From: Synechococcus sp. BIOS-U3-1
GTDB taxonomy: Bacteria; Cyanobacteriota; Cyanobacteriia; PCC-6307; Cyanobiaceae
Assembly (NCBI RefSeq): GCF_014279975.1
Contig: NZ_CP047936.1
Span: forward strand, 2,604,001-2,668,000
Length of the DNA: 64,000 bases
Reading direction: 5' to 3'
Shown here piece after piece: positions 53,489 to 63,555 of this stretch; position 1 is the first letter of the stretch, and every line of letters begins with the position of its first letter. The position numbers and the translations under genes were made by a program. The notes under the pieces were generated by a model. That model saw only the letters and a list, made by a program, of their open reading frames with translations, was not told the origin of the DNA and did no database searches.

Positions 53489-55717
53489 ATGACCAGTCCC
53501 TGCGAAAGCATTCAGAGTCAGTGCCCGTACTGCGGCGTGGGCTGCGGTCTGGAACTAATGCCACCTGGAGAAGCCGGAAAATCCGTGAAACGGGATGCCG
53601 AAGGTAACCCGATGTGGACTGCGCGTGGCAACAAACAGCATCCATCGAACCTCGGACAGGTCTGCATCAAGGGGGCCACAGTGGGAGAGACGCTGGCTAA
53701 AGGCAGGCTGGCTCAGCCTCTGTACCGGCCAACGTTCAACGATGATTTCCAGCCGATCAGCTGGGACAGTGCCTTTGACCTCCTGACAGGGCGGATTCGC
53801 AGCACCCTCCGCGGGAAAGGGGCCGATGCCATCGCCATGTATGGCTCCGGCCAGTTCCACACCGAGGACTACTACATGGCCCAGAAGCTTTTGAAAGGAG
53901 CTCTGGGCACCAACAATTTCGATGCCAATTCACGCCTCTGCATGAGTTCAGCGGTGGCCGGCTACACCCGCAGCCTTGGCTCGGACGGTCCTCCCTGTTG
54001 TTACGAGGATCTCGATCACTGTTCTGTTGCATTCCTGATCGGAACAAACACTGCCGAATGCCACCCCGTGCTGTTCCAGCGCCTGCTCAAACGCAAAAAA
54101 CGTGATCCAAAGGGCCTCACCATCGTTGTCGTGGACCCTCGTTGCACAGACACGGCCAAGATTGCCGACCACCATCTAGCCATCGCCCCGGGCACCGATC
54201 TCGCCCTGCTCCACGGTCTGGCTCGACTCGTCATTGAAGACAACGGCTTCGACAGCGATTTCATTGATGCCGCGACGGAAGGGTTCTCTGACTACACCAA
54301 AACCATTCATGCCTGGTCAGCGCAGGAGACCGCCAAGCTCTGCGGGATCACAGAACAGGAACTACGCGACGTTGGCAGGCTCTGGAGCCGCAAAGCAGGC
54401 ATCCTCAGCCTCTGGTCCATGGGCGTGAACCAACGCAGGGAGGGCACCGCCGTAGTCAGTGGACTGATCAATCTGCATTTGCTCACCGGCGAAATCGGTA
54501 AGCCCGGTGCAGGACCGTTTTCACTGACAGGCCAGCCCAATGCCATGGGCGGCCGTGAAGCCGGAGGCCTGGCCCATCTGCTGCCGGGCTACAGGCTGGT
54601 GGCCAACCCGGAGCATCGCTCCGAAGTGGAGCAGGCCTGGGGATTGGCCTCAGGATCCATCGCTGCAGAACCTGGTCTGAGTGCCTGGCAACAGGTGGAA
54701 GCAATGGAGCGGGGTGAGCTGGATCTCTGGTGGGTTGCTGCTACGAACCCCCTGGTGAGCATGCCTGATCTGGAGCGGGTCAAGGCAGCGATGGAACGTT
54801 GCCCCCTCGTGGTGGTGAGCGAGGCTTATGCCGACACAGAAACATCTCACTACGCCCACCTGCTGCTGCCGGCATCGCAGTGGAGCGAAAAGTCTGGAGC
54901 CATGACAAATTCGGAGCGCCGTGTGACGCTCTGCCCGGCATTCAGACCACAACATGGCGACAGCCGGCCCGACTGGGAGGTCTTCGCAGAGCTCGGACGT
55001 CGTCTGGGGTTCGTCGAACAGTTCACCTACGCCTCATCTGCAGAGGTGTACAGCGAATTTGCCGCTCTGTCCGCTAGCCGGATCTGCGATGTATCAGGGC
55101 TGAGCCACCAGCTGTTGAACGAGCATGGTCCCCAGCAATGGCCTTTCCCCCTCGGCCATGAGCCGACACAAGCAGCCAAGCGTCTATACGTCGGTAAGCG
55201 ATTCCCGACAGCCAACGGGCGTGCCCGATTCCAAGCGGATGCTCCGCTGGGACTGGCGGAACCACCCTGTGAGATTTATCCACTGGTGCTCACCGTTGGT
55301 CGCTACCTCGGCCAGTGGCACACGATGACGCGCACTGGAAAAGTGAAGCGCCTGAACAGCATGCACCCGGAACCCCGCCTGGAAATTCATCCTAGTGATG
55401 CGGAACGATTCTCCATTGAGGATGGGGGTCTGGCGGCGATCACCTCCAGGCGAGGCACACTCACAGCACGCGTCAGTGTGACCGATCGGATCCGCAAGGG
55501 CTCAGTCTTTCTTCCGATGCACTGGGGGTTCACGCAATCCGACGCCTGCGAGGCCAACACCCTGATGCACGATCAGGCCTGCCCGATCTCCAAACAACCT
55601 GAACTCAAGGCAACGGCAGTGGTGGTTGCCCCGGCCGTCTCAGTGATGCAACCGGTCGAACAACAGAGCGGACGACTGGAGAGACTGCGCAGGATGCTCA
55701 TCCCAGCACTTCGCTGA
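53489..55717 (+). CDS. narB: Ferredoxin-nitrate reductase
   Basis: 742-residue molybdopterin enzyme reducing nitrate to nitrite with ferredoxin. N-terminal 4Fe-4S motif C12-x2-C15-x3-C19 (CPYCGVGC) and a fourth Cys in GQVCIKG. Molybdopterin-binding blocks MYGSGQFHTEDYY, NTAECHPV, SMGVNQRREGT, GQPNAMGGREAGG and HWGFT follow. ATG 53489; an in-frame ATG at 53369 would run through the nrtP end and the hairpin. Confidence 0.95.
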   Translation: MTSPCESIQSQCPYCGVGCGLELMPPGEAGKSVKRDAEGNPMWTARGNKQHPSNLGQVCIKGATVGETLAKGRLAQPLYRPTFNDDFQPISWDSAFDLLTGRIRSTLRGKGADAIAMYGSGQFHTEDYYMAQKLLKGALGTNNFDANSRLCMSSAVAGYTRSLGSDGPPCCYEDLDHCSVAFLIGTNTAECHPVLFQRLLKRKKRDPKGLTIVVVDPRCTDTAKIADHHLAIAPGTDLALLHGLARLVIEDNGFDSDFIDAATEGFSDYTKTIHAWSAQETAKLCGITEQELRDVGRLWSRKAGILSLWSMGVNQRREGTAVVSGLINLHLLTGEIGKPGAGPFSLTGQPNAMGGREAGGLAHLLPGYRLVANPEHRSEVEQAWGLASGSIAAEPGLSAWQQVEAMERGELDLWWVAATNPLVSMPDLERVKAAMERCPLVVVSEAYADTETSHYAHLLLPASQWSEKSGAMTNSERRVTLCPAFRPQHGDSRPDWEVFAELGRRLGFVEQFTYASSAEVYSEFAALSASRICDVSGLSHQLLNEHGPQQWPFPLGHEPTQAAKRLYVGKRFPTANGRARFQADAPLGLAEPPCEIYPLVLTVGRYLGQWHTMTRTGKVKRLNSMHPEPRLEIHPSDAERFSIEDGGLAAITSRRGTLTARVSVTDRIRKGSVFLPMHWGFTQSDACEANTLMHDQACPISKQPELKATAVVVAPAVSVMQPVEQQSGRLERLRRMLIPALR

Positions 55718-56165
55718 ACGCGGCATCAAGGTTGTGATGATCATGGCCAGGGCGCACCAGCTTGCAGAGAGCGAAGCGATCCAGCTCACGCAGCCTCATC
55801 CAGGCCTGTGAAGTCAGGTTGATGCCACGAAGACGAGCCGCATCCAGAAGCTGATCGGGAAGCTGAGCCGGCCGTTGCCAGGGCTCCTTCACAGCAGGAG
55901 GCAGATCTTTGACCATGCCATCCGCCATCGCAGCCGTGCAGACGCGCAGGTGATCGCGCATCTGAGCGAGGTGCTCGGGGGAATCGCCCCAGTCGACCAG
56001 ACGCTGACGCTGCTCATGACTCATCGCCAACCAATGACTGAGCTTGAGCTTGATTCCTGCCAAATCAAGTTTGCGGCGAACACACAACGGGATACATCGC
56101 CAGGTGCCAATGAAGTCCTGTTCGAATGCAAAACAGTGCCGCGACTGATCCAGCTGCGGATGCAT
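55698..56165 (-). CDS. Nitrate-reductase-associated conserved protein
   Basis: 155-residue protein (ATG 56165) matching the cyanobacterial nitrate-reductase-associated family: FAFEQDFIGTWRCIPLCVRRKLDLAGIKL, HWLAMSHEQRQRLVDW and a C-terminal DHHNLDAAFSEVLG. Role unknown but the family keeps to nitrate clusters. It overlaps the 3' end of narB by 20 bp on the other strand. Confidence 0.85.
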   Translation of the reverse strand: MHPQLDQSRHCFAFEQDFIGTWRCIPLCVRRKLDLAGIKLKLSHWLAMSHEQRQRLVDWGDSPEHLAQMRDHLRVCTAAMADGMVKDLPPAVKEPWQRPAQLPDQLLDAARLRGINLTSQAWMRLRELDRFALCKLVRPGHDHHNLDAAFSEVLG

Positions 56166-56271
56166 TGGTAGTAACAACAACGCTTTGCATATCTCTAGCT
56201 GAAAACAGTGGCAACAACGACCAACGACGTTGAGCAAAGCAGAGATGCTCAGCTCAACGTTCTTCACTTCA

Positions 56272-56436
56272 ATGCGTTTCGCCCTTTGTTTGGGAATGAT
56301 TTTCGGCTCGGCCCATGGCTGGTTGGCCTCCGAAGGATTGGCTTCAGGGCTCCTGCTCATCAACTCCCCGCAAGAGGGGTCGACACTGCAAAGTTTCAGT
56401 GAGCTCAGTAGCGATTCTTACAGTTTTTATCCATAG
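56272..56436 (+). CDS. Possible small secreted protein
   Basis: 54-residue frame with signal-like MRFALCLGMIFGSAHGWLA, then polar residues ending DSYSFYP. A start at 56230 is also open. No family recognised. Located between the nitrate-associated gene and the small membrane protein. Confidence 0.35.
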   Translation: MRFALCLGMIFGSAHGWLASEGLASGLLLINSPQEGSTLQSFSELSSDSYSFYP

Positions 56437-56460
56437 TGAGAGCAGATTGTCCATCTCAGA

Positions 56461-56676
56461 ATGATTCGCTCCTACTCAACAACCAGCGCAAGCCGCAGCC
56501 CAATCACCGTTGCAGCAGGTTTCATCGGCGCGTTCATCGTGGCCTCTCTGGCTGTACAGATGGTCCGTAGCCAGCGAGCTGCAGTCCCTCCAGTGATGTC
56601 GTCAGAGTCTTCAACCCAGGTGGAGCCAGTCATCACCTCTCAGGCTGCAATGTGGTCTGTACTGGGTGATCGCTGA
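56461..56676 (+). CDS. Small single-pass membrane protein
   Basis: 71-residue protein: polar start, one helix (ITVAAGFIGAFIVASLAVQM at about 15-34), then a Ser/Pro-rich tail. No family recognised. 37 bp upstream of moaC. Confidence 0.5.
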   Translation: MIRSYSTTSASRSPITVAAGFIGAFIVASLAVQMVRSQRAAVPPVMSSESSTQVEPVITSQAAMWSVLGDR

Positions 56677-56713
56677 TCAACACTGACGAACTCAGTCAGC
56701 AACCGATTCATTG

Positions 56714-57190
56714 ATGTCTGAACAGCTTTCGCACCTCACCGGTCAGGGTGAGGTGCACATGGTTGAAGTCGGTGATCGTGCCATCACCAAACGCGAGGCA
56801 ACCGCGATGGGTTCGCTGGTGATGAGCACCTCCACATTGGAGCTGGTGCTGAGCGGCGAAACCTCCAAAGGCGACCTAATGGCCGTGGCACGCGTCGCTG
56901 CCATTCAAGCCGCCAAGCGCACATCGGAACTGATTCCTCTTTGCCACCCGCTGCCCTTGAGCGGCATCGACGTGTCGATTGAACCTGACCCATCGCTTCC
57001 TGGTCTGACTGTGAGGGTCAGCTGTCGCACGACCGGTCAGACCGGCGTGGAGATGGAGGCGATGACAAGCGTCTCCATTGGACTGGTCACCCTCTACGAC
57101 ATGTTGAAGTCGGTTGAACCAGGCATGACGATCAACCGAATTCAGCTCATGCACAAAGACGGGGGTCGCCATGGAAGCTGGAGCTGCTGA
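56714..57190 (+). CDS. moaC: Cyclic pyranopterin monophosphate synthase
   Basis: 158-residue enzyme completing the first step of molybdopterin synthesis with Moa[27 protein letters not shown] and [11 protein letters not shown] are the conserved blocks. ATG 56714 (a TTG precedes it). Overlaps moeA by 20 nt. Confidence 0.95.
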   Translation: MSEQLSHLTGQGEVHMVEVGDRAITKREATAMGSLVMSTSTLELVLSGETSKGDLMAVARVAAIQAAKRTSELIPLCHPLPLSGIDVSIEPDPSLPGLTVRVSCRTTGQTGVEMEAMTSVSIGLVTLYDMLKSVEPGMTINRIQLMHKDGGRHGSWSC

Positions 57191-58442
57191 CCCCTACGGC
57201 CGCGAGGGCTTGCCCCTGACAAAAGCGCGACAACAAATTCTGGCTTCCATCCGGGATCAAACATCGCGTCGTACTGAACCGTCGATCGAAACGGTCGCGC
57301 TAGATGATGCCCTTGAGCGCGTCAACGCAGCCCCGGTGTTGGCCAGGGCCGATGTTCCCGGCTTTAGGGCCTCGATCATGGACGGCTACGCCCTGGGCCA
57401 AAGGCAGCAACCAGCCGTTGATGACACCTGGAGGTTGGTTGGTCGATCCGCACCGGCCGACCCTTACACCACTGTGCTTGCCCACGGTGAAGCTATTCGA
57501 ATTCTCACCGGTGCACCCTTGCCTGAAGGGGCTGACTGGGTTCTCCCCCAAGAACTGGTGCAGAGGACGAACGACAGTCTTTGCTTAAAACACGAAGCCT
57601 CTGCCAACCCATGGATCCGGCCGGCCAACGAGGAATGCAGTCAAGGATCCATCTTGCTGAAACCAGGGCAGCACCTCGGACTTGCTGATCTTGCCCAAGC
57701 TGCCAGCTGTGGCGTCCAGCAACTGGATGTTTATCGCCAACCACGCATCGGGCTGCTGATCAGCGGCGATGAACTGGTGCCTCCAGGTGAACAGCGACCT
57801 AAAGGAGCCATCTGGGAAAGCAACAGCACCTTGCTTAAAGGTCTGCTGAGGCGTCTTGGCTACCAAGCATGGGATTGCCGGGTGGTGGCCGATCAACCGC
57901 ACGCACTGCGCGAAACGCTCCTTGAGCTAAGCGCCTGCTGTGATGTATTGGTGAGTACCGGAGGTGTCTCCGCCGGTGACAGCGACTGGATCCGTCCGTT
58001 GATGACGGAGCTTGGCGAGGTGGACTTCTGGAAACTGTTCCTCAAACCAGGTCGGCCCTTCGCCTTTGGCTGCGTGGGCACTGACGTGCCGTTCTTTGGC
58101 CTGCCAGGCAATCCCGTAGCAGCAGCGATCACCGCTTTGCAACTGCTCTGGCCAGCACTACAGGTGCTGGAGGGCCAGCAGCAACCGGAGCTGTTACCAA
58201 GACTGCGTGTGAACCTTGAAACGCCTTACCGACGTCGGCCAGGACGGCCGGAACTAGCCCGGGCTTCGCTGATCTGCACCGCCGACGGGCAACTGCGTGC
58301 CCGAATCGATGGATCCCAGGCCTCCTCACGCATCGGCTCACTGCAGAATGCAGATCTGCTACTGGAAATTCCTGCAGAGTCAGGTGAACTGGAACGCGGG
58401 GATCAGCTCTGGGCACAGCTGTTGCGACGGCGAATGCTCTGA
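57171..58442 (+). CDS. moeA: Molybdopterin molybdenumtransferase
   Basis: 423-residue enzyme inserting molybdate into molybdopterin. Blocks [48 protein letters not shown] and GLPGNPVAA are intact. Start lies inside moaC. Convergent with moaE. Confidence 0.95.
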   Translation: MEAGAADPYGREGLPLTKARQQILASIRDQTSRRTEPSIETVALDDALERVNAAPVLARADVPGFRASIMDGYALGQRQQPAVDDTWRLVGRSAPADPYTTVLAHGEAIRILTGAPLPEGADWVLPQELVQRTNDSLCLKHEASANPWIRPANEECSQGSILLKPGQHLGLADLAQAASCGVQQLDVYRQPRIGLLISGDELVPPGEQRPKGAIWESNSTLLKGLLRRLGYQAWDCRVVADQPHALRETLLELSACCDVLVSTGGVSAGDSDWIRPLMTELGEVDFWKLFLKPGRPFAFGCVGTDVPFFGLPGNPVAAAITALQLLWPALQVLEGQQQPELLPRLRVNLETPYRRRPGRPELARASLICTADGQLRARIDGSQASSRIGSLQNADLLLEIPAESGELERGDQLWAQLLRRRML

Positions 58443-58456
58443 GAAAGCCCTCAGGG

Positions 58457-58909
58457 TCACAGCGGTGTGTTCTCCGATAACCAGGTGCCCACGCCATGGC
58501 TCCATTCCCGCTTCCAGAAAGGAGCGTCATGCTTTAGCGCCTCAAGCAACTCGGTGCAGCAGCGTTGTGAAGGCCCACGTCGATCAGCACTAATCGCCAC
58601 CAAAACAATCAGCTCGCCGGGCAGCAACCGACCTACACGGTGCAGCACTAGCGCAGCACGGGCATCGTGTTTCTCCAGCAGTTCGCGGGTAGAAACCTCA
58701 ATCAAACGCTCGCACAATCCTGGATAGTGGCTGAGCTCAAGGGCCTCCAGCGGTCGCCCATCCATGGCAACGTCGCGCACGCGGCCCATGAACATCGCTG
58801 TGGCGGCATCCCTCTGGGAACGCAACCAGCCGTCGAGCTGTGAGAAACCCAAAAGGGGTTGCTCAGCAATGACAATCTCAAGGTCAACCGGCTTCGTTCC
58901 CACAATCAA
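58457..58909 (-). CDS. moaE: Molybdopterin synthase large subunit
   Basis: 150-residue catalytic subunit that adds sulfur to precursor Z using MoaD. AMFMGRVRDV, LELSHYPG, VLHRVGRLLPGE and LLEALKHDAPFWKRE are family-typical, the last containing the catalytic Lys pair. TTG start at 58909 overlapping moaD (a GTG at 58903 is an alternative). Confidence 0.93.
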   Translation of the reverse strand: MIVGTKPVDLEIVIAEQPLLGFSQLDGWLRSQRDAATAMFMGRVRDVAMDGRPLEALELSHYPGLCERLIEVSTRELLEKHDARAALVLHRVGRLLPGELIVLVAISADRRGPSQRCCTELLEALKHDAPFWKREWSHGVGTWLSENTPL

Positions 58910-59178
58910 CCTCCGGTAAACGGCGGCAGAAAAGCCAGTTCATCGCCCGCTTGCACTGGGTGGTCGGCGCTGACGATGTCCTGGTTGATGGCAACAAGCA
59001 CCACCTGGGGTAAGTCACCCAGTTCAAGCTGATTCCAGATCTCTCTGGCTGTCTGCACAGCCGGCGCATGCAGTGCAACACAACGATCAGACCAACCCGC
59101 CTGGTCCCGCAGTGAGGCAAACAACAACACCTTCACCGAATGTGGCGCATCGGGTTGCCTCTGGTTCATCCGTGCCAT
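58906..59178 (-). CDS. moaD: Molybdopterin synthase sulfur carrier
   Basis: 90-residue ubiquitin-like protein ending in the required Gly-Gly (LPPFTGG), which carries a thiocarboxylate to MoaE. VKVLLFASLRDQAG is the usual first strand. ATG start; coupled with moaE by overlap. Confidence 0.92.
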   Translation of the reverse strand: MARMNQRQPDAPHSVKVLLFASLRDQAGWSDRCVALHAPAVQTAREIWNQLELGDLPQVVLVAINQDIVSADHPVQAGDELAFLPPFTGG

Positions 59179-59230
59179 ACGAAACCATCACGGTTCTAGC
59201 GTTTGTCGATCACACCTCAATCAACGCTGC

Positions 59231-59746
59231 GTGCTGTCCATTGCCCTGCTGACGATTTCAGACAGTCGGACCCTGGAGAACGACCCGAGCGGAGATCTGC
59301 TTCAACAACGACTGATCGATGCCGGTCATCAATTGCAGACTCGTTCAATCTGTCCCGACGACCGCTATCAGATTCGAGCGCTCGTCAGCCAATGGATCGC
59401 CGATTCAGCCGTTGACGTGGTGCTCACCACCGGCGGCACAGGCCTGACGGGACGCGACGGCAGCCCTGAAGCGATCGGCCCCTTGCTGGACAAGACCATC
59501 GATGGGTTCGGTGAACTGTTCCGGATGCTCTCGTTCCAGACCATCGGCACAAGCAGCCTGCAGAGTCGCTGCCTCGCCGGAGTGGCCAACGGTACGTTCA
59601 TTTTCGTTCTGCCTGGATCGCAGGATGCCGTCACCACAGCCTGGGAGCGACTGATCTCAGCCCAGCTGAACAGCGAAACCCGCCCCTGCAATCTGGCGCA
59701 GCTCAAATCACGGCTAAAGGAATCCGCACATCAGCCACCAACCTGA
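59231..59746 (+). CDS. moaB: MoaB/MogA-type molybdopterin adenylyltransferase-like protein
   Basis: 171-residue protein with LTISDSRTLENDPSG, VLTTGGTGLTGRDGSPEA and VFVLPGSQDAV-like blocks of the MoaB/MogA family. Likely adenylylates molybdopterin or assists MoeA. GTG start. Convergent with cobA. Confidence 0.92.
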   Translation: MLSIALLTISDSRTLENDPSGDLLQQRLIDAGHQLQTRSICPDDRYQIRALVSQWIADSAVDVVLTTGGTGLTGRDGSPEAIGPLLDKTIDGFGELFRMLSFQTIGTSSLQSRCLAGVANGTFIFVLPGSQDAVTTAWERLISAQLNSETRPCNLAQLKSRLKESAHQPPT

Positions 59747-59749
59747 AGA

Positions 59750-60538
59750 TCAGAACGGGATCGGCATGGTGACATCGGCCGGCTGTGGCGCACAGGATTC
59801 CACCTGCTCCTTCACCACATCTCCAACCACAATCACGGAGGGGGAGGCAAAGCCTTCACTGCGGGTGCGCGCTGCCACGTCAGAGAGAGTCGCCTTGAGA
59901 CAACGCTGCCCGGCCACAGTCCCCTGCTGAATCACAGCCACTGGGGTCTCCGCACTGAGACCACCTGCCTCCAACTCAGCAGCGATCTTCGGCAGGTTGT
60001 GCAGGCCCATGTAAATCACCAGACCATCACTGGCTGTGGCCAGTGAACGCCAATTCACACTGGGGCGGCGCTTGTCGATCTCCTCATGACCGGTCACAAA
60101 GGTGACGGAAGAACCGGCTCGACGATGTGTCACAGGAATCCCGGCGTAGGCGGGTGCGGCGATTCCAGCGGTCACCCCTGGCACCACCTGAACCGAAACG
60201 CCGTGTTTCACCAGATGCGCAGCTTCCTCACCACCGCGTCCGAACAGAAAGGGATCCCCGCCCTTGAGACGCACAATGCAGCGGTGACGAGCAGCCAGCT
60301 TCACCAGCACTGCATTGGTGCTTGGCTGCGGTACGGAATGATGCCCACGTCGCTTGCCCACGAAATGACGTTCGCAGTTCTCGGGCACCAGATCAAGAAC
60401 CTCCCGAGGAACCAGAGAGTCGTAAACCAAAGCGTCACAACGACCCAACAGGCGATGAGCCCTCACGGTGAGTAGATCGGGGTCTCCAGGGCCTGCACCG
60501 ACGAGATAAACGGTTCCGGTGAGTTCAGCAGTCGTCAC
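59750..60538 (-). CDS. cobA: Uroporphyrinogen III C-methyltransferase
   Basis: 262-residue SAM-dependent methyltransferase making precorrin-2 for siroheme, the cofactor of nitrite reductase encoded nearby. VYLVGAGPGDPDLLTVRA, RLKGGDPFLFGRGGEE and GIPVTHR are conserved. GTG start overlapping the upstream gene by 4 nt. Confidence 0.95.
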   Translation of the reverse strand: MTTAELTGTVYLVGAGPGDPDLLTVRAHRLLGRCDALVYDSLVPREVLDLVPENCERHFVGKRRGHHSVPQPSTNAVLVKLAARHRCIVRLKGGDPFLFGRGGEEAAHLVKHGVSVQVVPGVTAGIAAPAYAGIPVTHRRAGSSVTFVTGHEEIDKRRPSVNWRSLATASDGLVIYMGLHNLPKIAAELEAGGLSAETPVAVIQQGTVAGQRCLKATLSDVAARTRSEGFASPSVIVVGDVVKEQVESCAPQPADVTMPIPF

Positions 60539-61194
60539 GGCAGAGCGGCAAGCAAGTCGATCAGGCCCTGACGAATCAGAGCTAGGTCTAGAAGCGGTGG
60601 AAGACCTCCAGCCTCGCTCAGTGCCTCCGTCATGCGATTGGGGGCCAGCGCAAGCATCAGTGGGTGAGCCTCGGGATGGCTTTTCTGATAGTCAGACCAA
60701 TCGTCGAAGGACAGCAACGGCAGCCCCATGCGCTGGGACAACTCCAGAAGGAAACGATCGGCCTCTTCGGAACTCAATGGGTGATGAACCAGAACCGAGC
60801 CCTGAGCAGCAAAGGGCTGAAGCGCTTCAGCAACAAGAGTCCACCACCACTGCAAGGAACCAAGAAAAGGAAGCAGCGAGACTTCGGCACCTTCACGCTG
60901 CATTCGATTTTTGATCTCAGGCACATCCGCACGCGCGTGGGACCCCGGCCACAACAACAAGGGGACCAACCAACTCGGTTGCTCGGGACTCACTGGTGGT
61001 GAATCTGCAGTGAGTACCTCCAGCTGTACAGGAGCCTGACGACGCTGCTGGAGTGCCCGATGAAATTCGATCAGCGATTCAGGCACGACACCACCGGAAC
61101 GCCCATGCACAACCAACCTGATCGCTCGCTGACAACCCAAATCGCTGTTCCGTAGCAATGGCCACGGATCGATACTCGAACTGACTGCTGTCAT
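60535..61194 (-). CDS. CbiX/SirB-like sirohydrochlorin chelatase homologue
   Basis: 219-residue protein from ATG 61194, with the CbiX-type start LVVHGRSGG and a second-half repeat (VLVHHPLSSEEADRFLLEL). Overlap with cobA and nearness to nirA suggest iron insertion into sirohydrochlorin. The usual catalytic His pair is partly visible (VHG, PGSHARAD). In-frame codons upstream are rejected as non-homologous. Confidence 0.78.
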   Translation of the reverse strand: MTAVSSSIDPWPLLRNSDLGCQRAIRLVVHGRSGGVVPESLIEFHRALQQRRQAPVQLEVLTADSPPVSPEQPSWLVPLLLWPGSHARADVPEIKNRMQREGAEVSLLPFLGSLQWWWTLVAEALQPFAAQGSVLVHHPLSSEEADRFLLELSQRMGLPLLSFDDWSDYQKSHPEAHPLMLALAPNRMTEALSEAGGLPPLLDLALIRQGLIDLLAALP

Positions 61195-61221
61195 CAGTGG
61201 ATTGTCATTCCTCCAGCTGCC

Positions 61222-61464
61222 ATGCCGCGTCGTCCGTACACCAATCGCACTATCTCTGAAGGACGGTACAAGCGAGACAACGCTGTTCAAAGCTATCGCT
61301 CTGAAAGGGTTGATCCGCATTCCGATGAAAGACGCAGCAGTCACCGGAGACACGGCCAGTTCAAAACCGAGCTCGACCGGGATTTCGCCGCAATGAAACG
61401 AGTCTGGCAAATGCTTCGTTATGGGGCCATCCGAATGATCGGCGAAGTTGGACGTCAATACTGA
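61222..61464 (+). CDS. Small basic hypothetical protein
   Basis: 80-residue, Arg-rich frame (MPRRPYTNRTISEGRYKRDN start) with a helical C-terminus (FAAMKRVWQMLRYGAIRMIGEVG). Diverges from the CbiX-like gene by 27 bp. Protein-like ending but no family recognised. Confidence 0.45.
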   Translation: MPRRPYTNRTISEGRYKRDNAVQSYRSERVDPHSDERRSSHRRHGQFKTELDRDFAAMKRVWQMLRYGAIRMIGEVGRQY

Positions 61465-61509
61465 GCCCGCGAAAGGCAGCCTTCTAGGGCTACATCAGAT
61501 GGATGAGTT

Positions 61510-61523
61510 GTAGCCACAGTCAC
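61510..61523 (+). promoter_or_regulatory. Imperfect NtcA-like site upstream of nirA
   Basis: GTA-N8-CAC in the context TTGTAGCCA, about 200 bp before the nirA ATG. Second half-site departs from TAC. Shares TTGTAGCCA with the region before nrtP. Weak support. Confidence 0.28.
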
Positions 61524-61714
61524 AAATTCGTTCATCCCAGCTGGATTGAAGAATCAACTGAGGAAATTGTTTGATCCACTACCGACAGTCACCAGACAAG
61601 ACTCTTAAATGCCGCGAAAGCGCTCATTTTCTTTTTGAAGCGCAGGTCATCTGAACCCTTTGATTGATAAGCAGCATTTCGTGACCAATCATTCGCCCCT
61701 CGCTCGACAAGATC

Positions 61715-63256
61715 ATGACGACTAGCTCTCCTTCCAGGCCATATCTGGATGGCAAGAAGCTGAATAAAATCGAACAAAACAAGTCGGCCAAAGATGGTCT
61801 ATTGGTCGGTAGCGAAATTGAGAAATTTGCTGAAATGGGGTGGGAGCAGGTTGATGAAACTGACCTTCAACTTCGACTCAAATGGTATGGAATGTTTTGG
61901 CGGCCTAAAACACCCGGAAAATTCATGCTGCGCCTGCGTGTTCCTAACGGTGTGCTCTCAGCTCAACAATTGCGAGTTGTCGGCTCCATTGTTGAGCGCT
62001 ACGGCGATAATGGCAGTTGTGACATCACCACCAGGCAAAACCTGCAACTGAGGGGAGTGCTTCTTGGTGACCTACCGGAAATCCTCAAGCGCCTTGAAGA
62101 AGCTGATCTGAGTACGATCCAGTCGGGTTTCGATAATCCTCGCAATGTCACCGGAAACCCAATCGCGGGGATTGATCCCAATGAAATCCTTGACACCAGG
62201 CCTTACACAGATGAACTTGAAAACTTTTTAACCAATCACCATAAGGGCAATCCTGAATATTCCAATCTTCCCAGAAAATGGAATACGGCAGTTGCCGGTG
62301 CAAAAGACAATTTCCTTCTTCATAATGACATTGCCTTCCACCCCGTTGAAAAAGATGGTGTGATGGGTTTCGGCATATGGATTGGCGGCATTCTTTCCTC
62401 ACAGAAGAATGCCTATGCCATTCCCATGAATGCCTGGGTCAAGCCAGAAGACATTTGCCGGATGACAGATACTGTGATTCGCCTCTGGAGAGATAATGGA
62501 GAGCGCAACAAGCGCCCTAAAGGTCGATTCAGAATGTATCTCGATGAAGTTGGTCACGACAACTTCCGCGATCAAGTTGAAGAACAATTCGGACCGCTAA
62601 CACCTGATCCCGGGTCAGTCTTTAACACCACTCCCCGATCGCACTACGGCATTCATCCGCAGAAACAGGACGGACTAGTGTTTGCTGGACTGCACGTTCC
62701 GGTTGGTCGACTGACAGCTCAGGATCTCCATGACTTAGCTACAGCGAGCATCACCTACGGAAGTGGAGAAGTACGGCTAACCGAAGATCAGAACGTGATC
62801 ATCGTTGGACTACCGCAAGCACAGGTCGAAGCCTTTGAAAGTGATCCACTGCTTCAGCGGTTTCCACTCAATCCTGGCGCCATTTCGGCAGGTACTGTGT
62901 CTTGCACAGGAAGTACCTATTGCGGATTTGCACTCACCAACACCAAGGATCAAGCCTTGGCCGCGGCCAAACAACTCGATCAGGAGCTTGATCTACCTGA
63001 GGAATTAAAGATTCACTGGACAGGTTGCCCCAACAGTTGCGGTCAGGCCTACATGGGTGCAATTGGCTTAACAGGAGCCAAAGCCAAAAACAGTGAGGGC
63101 AAAACAGATGATGGATACACGATGACTCTGGGTGGATCCCAAGGACCCAATCCAACTGTGGGTGAATTACATCAGAAGGCCATTCCGGCTGAAAACATCA
63201 AAGAGGTTCTTCGCGAAGTTCTGATTGAGAGATTTGGTGCAAAGCCGCGAAAATAA
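61715..63256 (+). CDS. nirA: Ferredoxin-nitrite reductase
   Basis: 513-residue siroheme/4Fe-4S enzyme reducing nitrite to ammonium. Two sulfite/nitrite reductase repeats; DITTRQNLQLRG in the first, and the cluster/siroheme Cys residues in CTGSTYCGFA and TGCPNSCGQAYMG. Length and motifs are complete. Slightly AT-richer than narB. Confidence 0.96.
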   Translation: MTTSSPSRPYLDGKKLNKIEQNKSAKDGLLVGSEIEKFAEMGWEQVDETDLQLRLKWYGMFWRPKTPGKFMLRLRVPNGVLSAQQLRVVGSIVERYGDNGSCDITTRQNLQLRGVLLGDLPEILKRLEEADLSTIQSGFDNPRNVTGNPIAGIDPNEILDTRPYTDELENFLTNHHKGNPEYSNLPRKWNTAVAGAKDNFLLHNDIAFHPVEKDGVMGFGIWIGGILSSQKNAYAIPMNAWVKPEDICRMTDTVIRLWRDNGERNKRPKGRFRMYLDEVGHDNFRDQVEEQFGPLTPDPGSVFNTTPRSHYGIHPQKQDGLVFAGLHVPVGRLTAQDLHDLATASITYGSGEVRLTEDQNVIIVGLPQAQVEAFESDPLLQRFPLNPGAISAGTVSCTGSTYCGFALTNTKDQALAAAKQLDQELDLPEELKIHWTGCPNSCGQAYMGAIGLTGAKAKNSEGKTDDGYTMTLGGSQGPNPTVGELHQKAIPAENIKEVLREVLIERFGAKPRK

Positions 63257-63359
63257 ATTCAAATAGCTAAGCAGATCAATGATTATGCAGTGCTGGTGCC
63301 GACTTTTTGAAGCCATCACAGCCAAGCTGATCACATGCCAACCTTACGAAATTGTTTTT

Positions 63360-63494
63360 ATGACCAGCAACAGTGATTTCTTCTCAAAGCTAGTTAACTG
63401 GTTTACAAAAGCTGGCCAAGACAAACAACCCATTTTACGCGCAGAACATGAACGGGATGCGTTTTCCAAATTGATGAACAAGATCAGCGGTTAA
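63360..63494 (+). CDS. Possible small protein between nirA and the nitrite channel
   Basis: 44-residue frame MTSNSDFFSKLVNWFTKAG..., ending SKLMNKISG, amphipathic and basic. An ATG at 63279 would add 27 Cys-rich residues. No family recognised; position inside the nitrite operon makes it worth keeping. Confidence 0.4.
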   Translation: MTSNSDFFSKLVNWFTKAGQDKQPILRAEHERDAFSKLMNKISG

Positions 63495-63555
63495 CTATTG
63501 GCCTCGGCACTTCATCAACCACCTCATCTCATCCCCCATCAAACACATTGAAATC

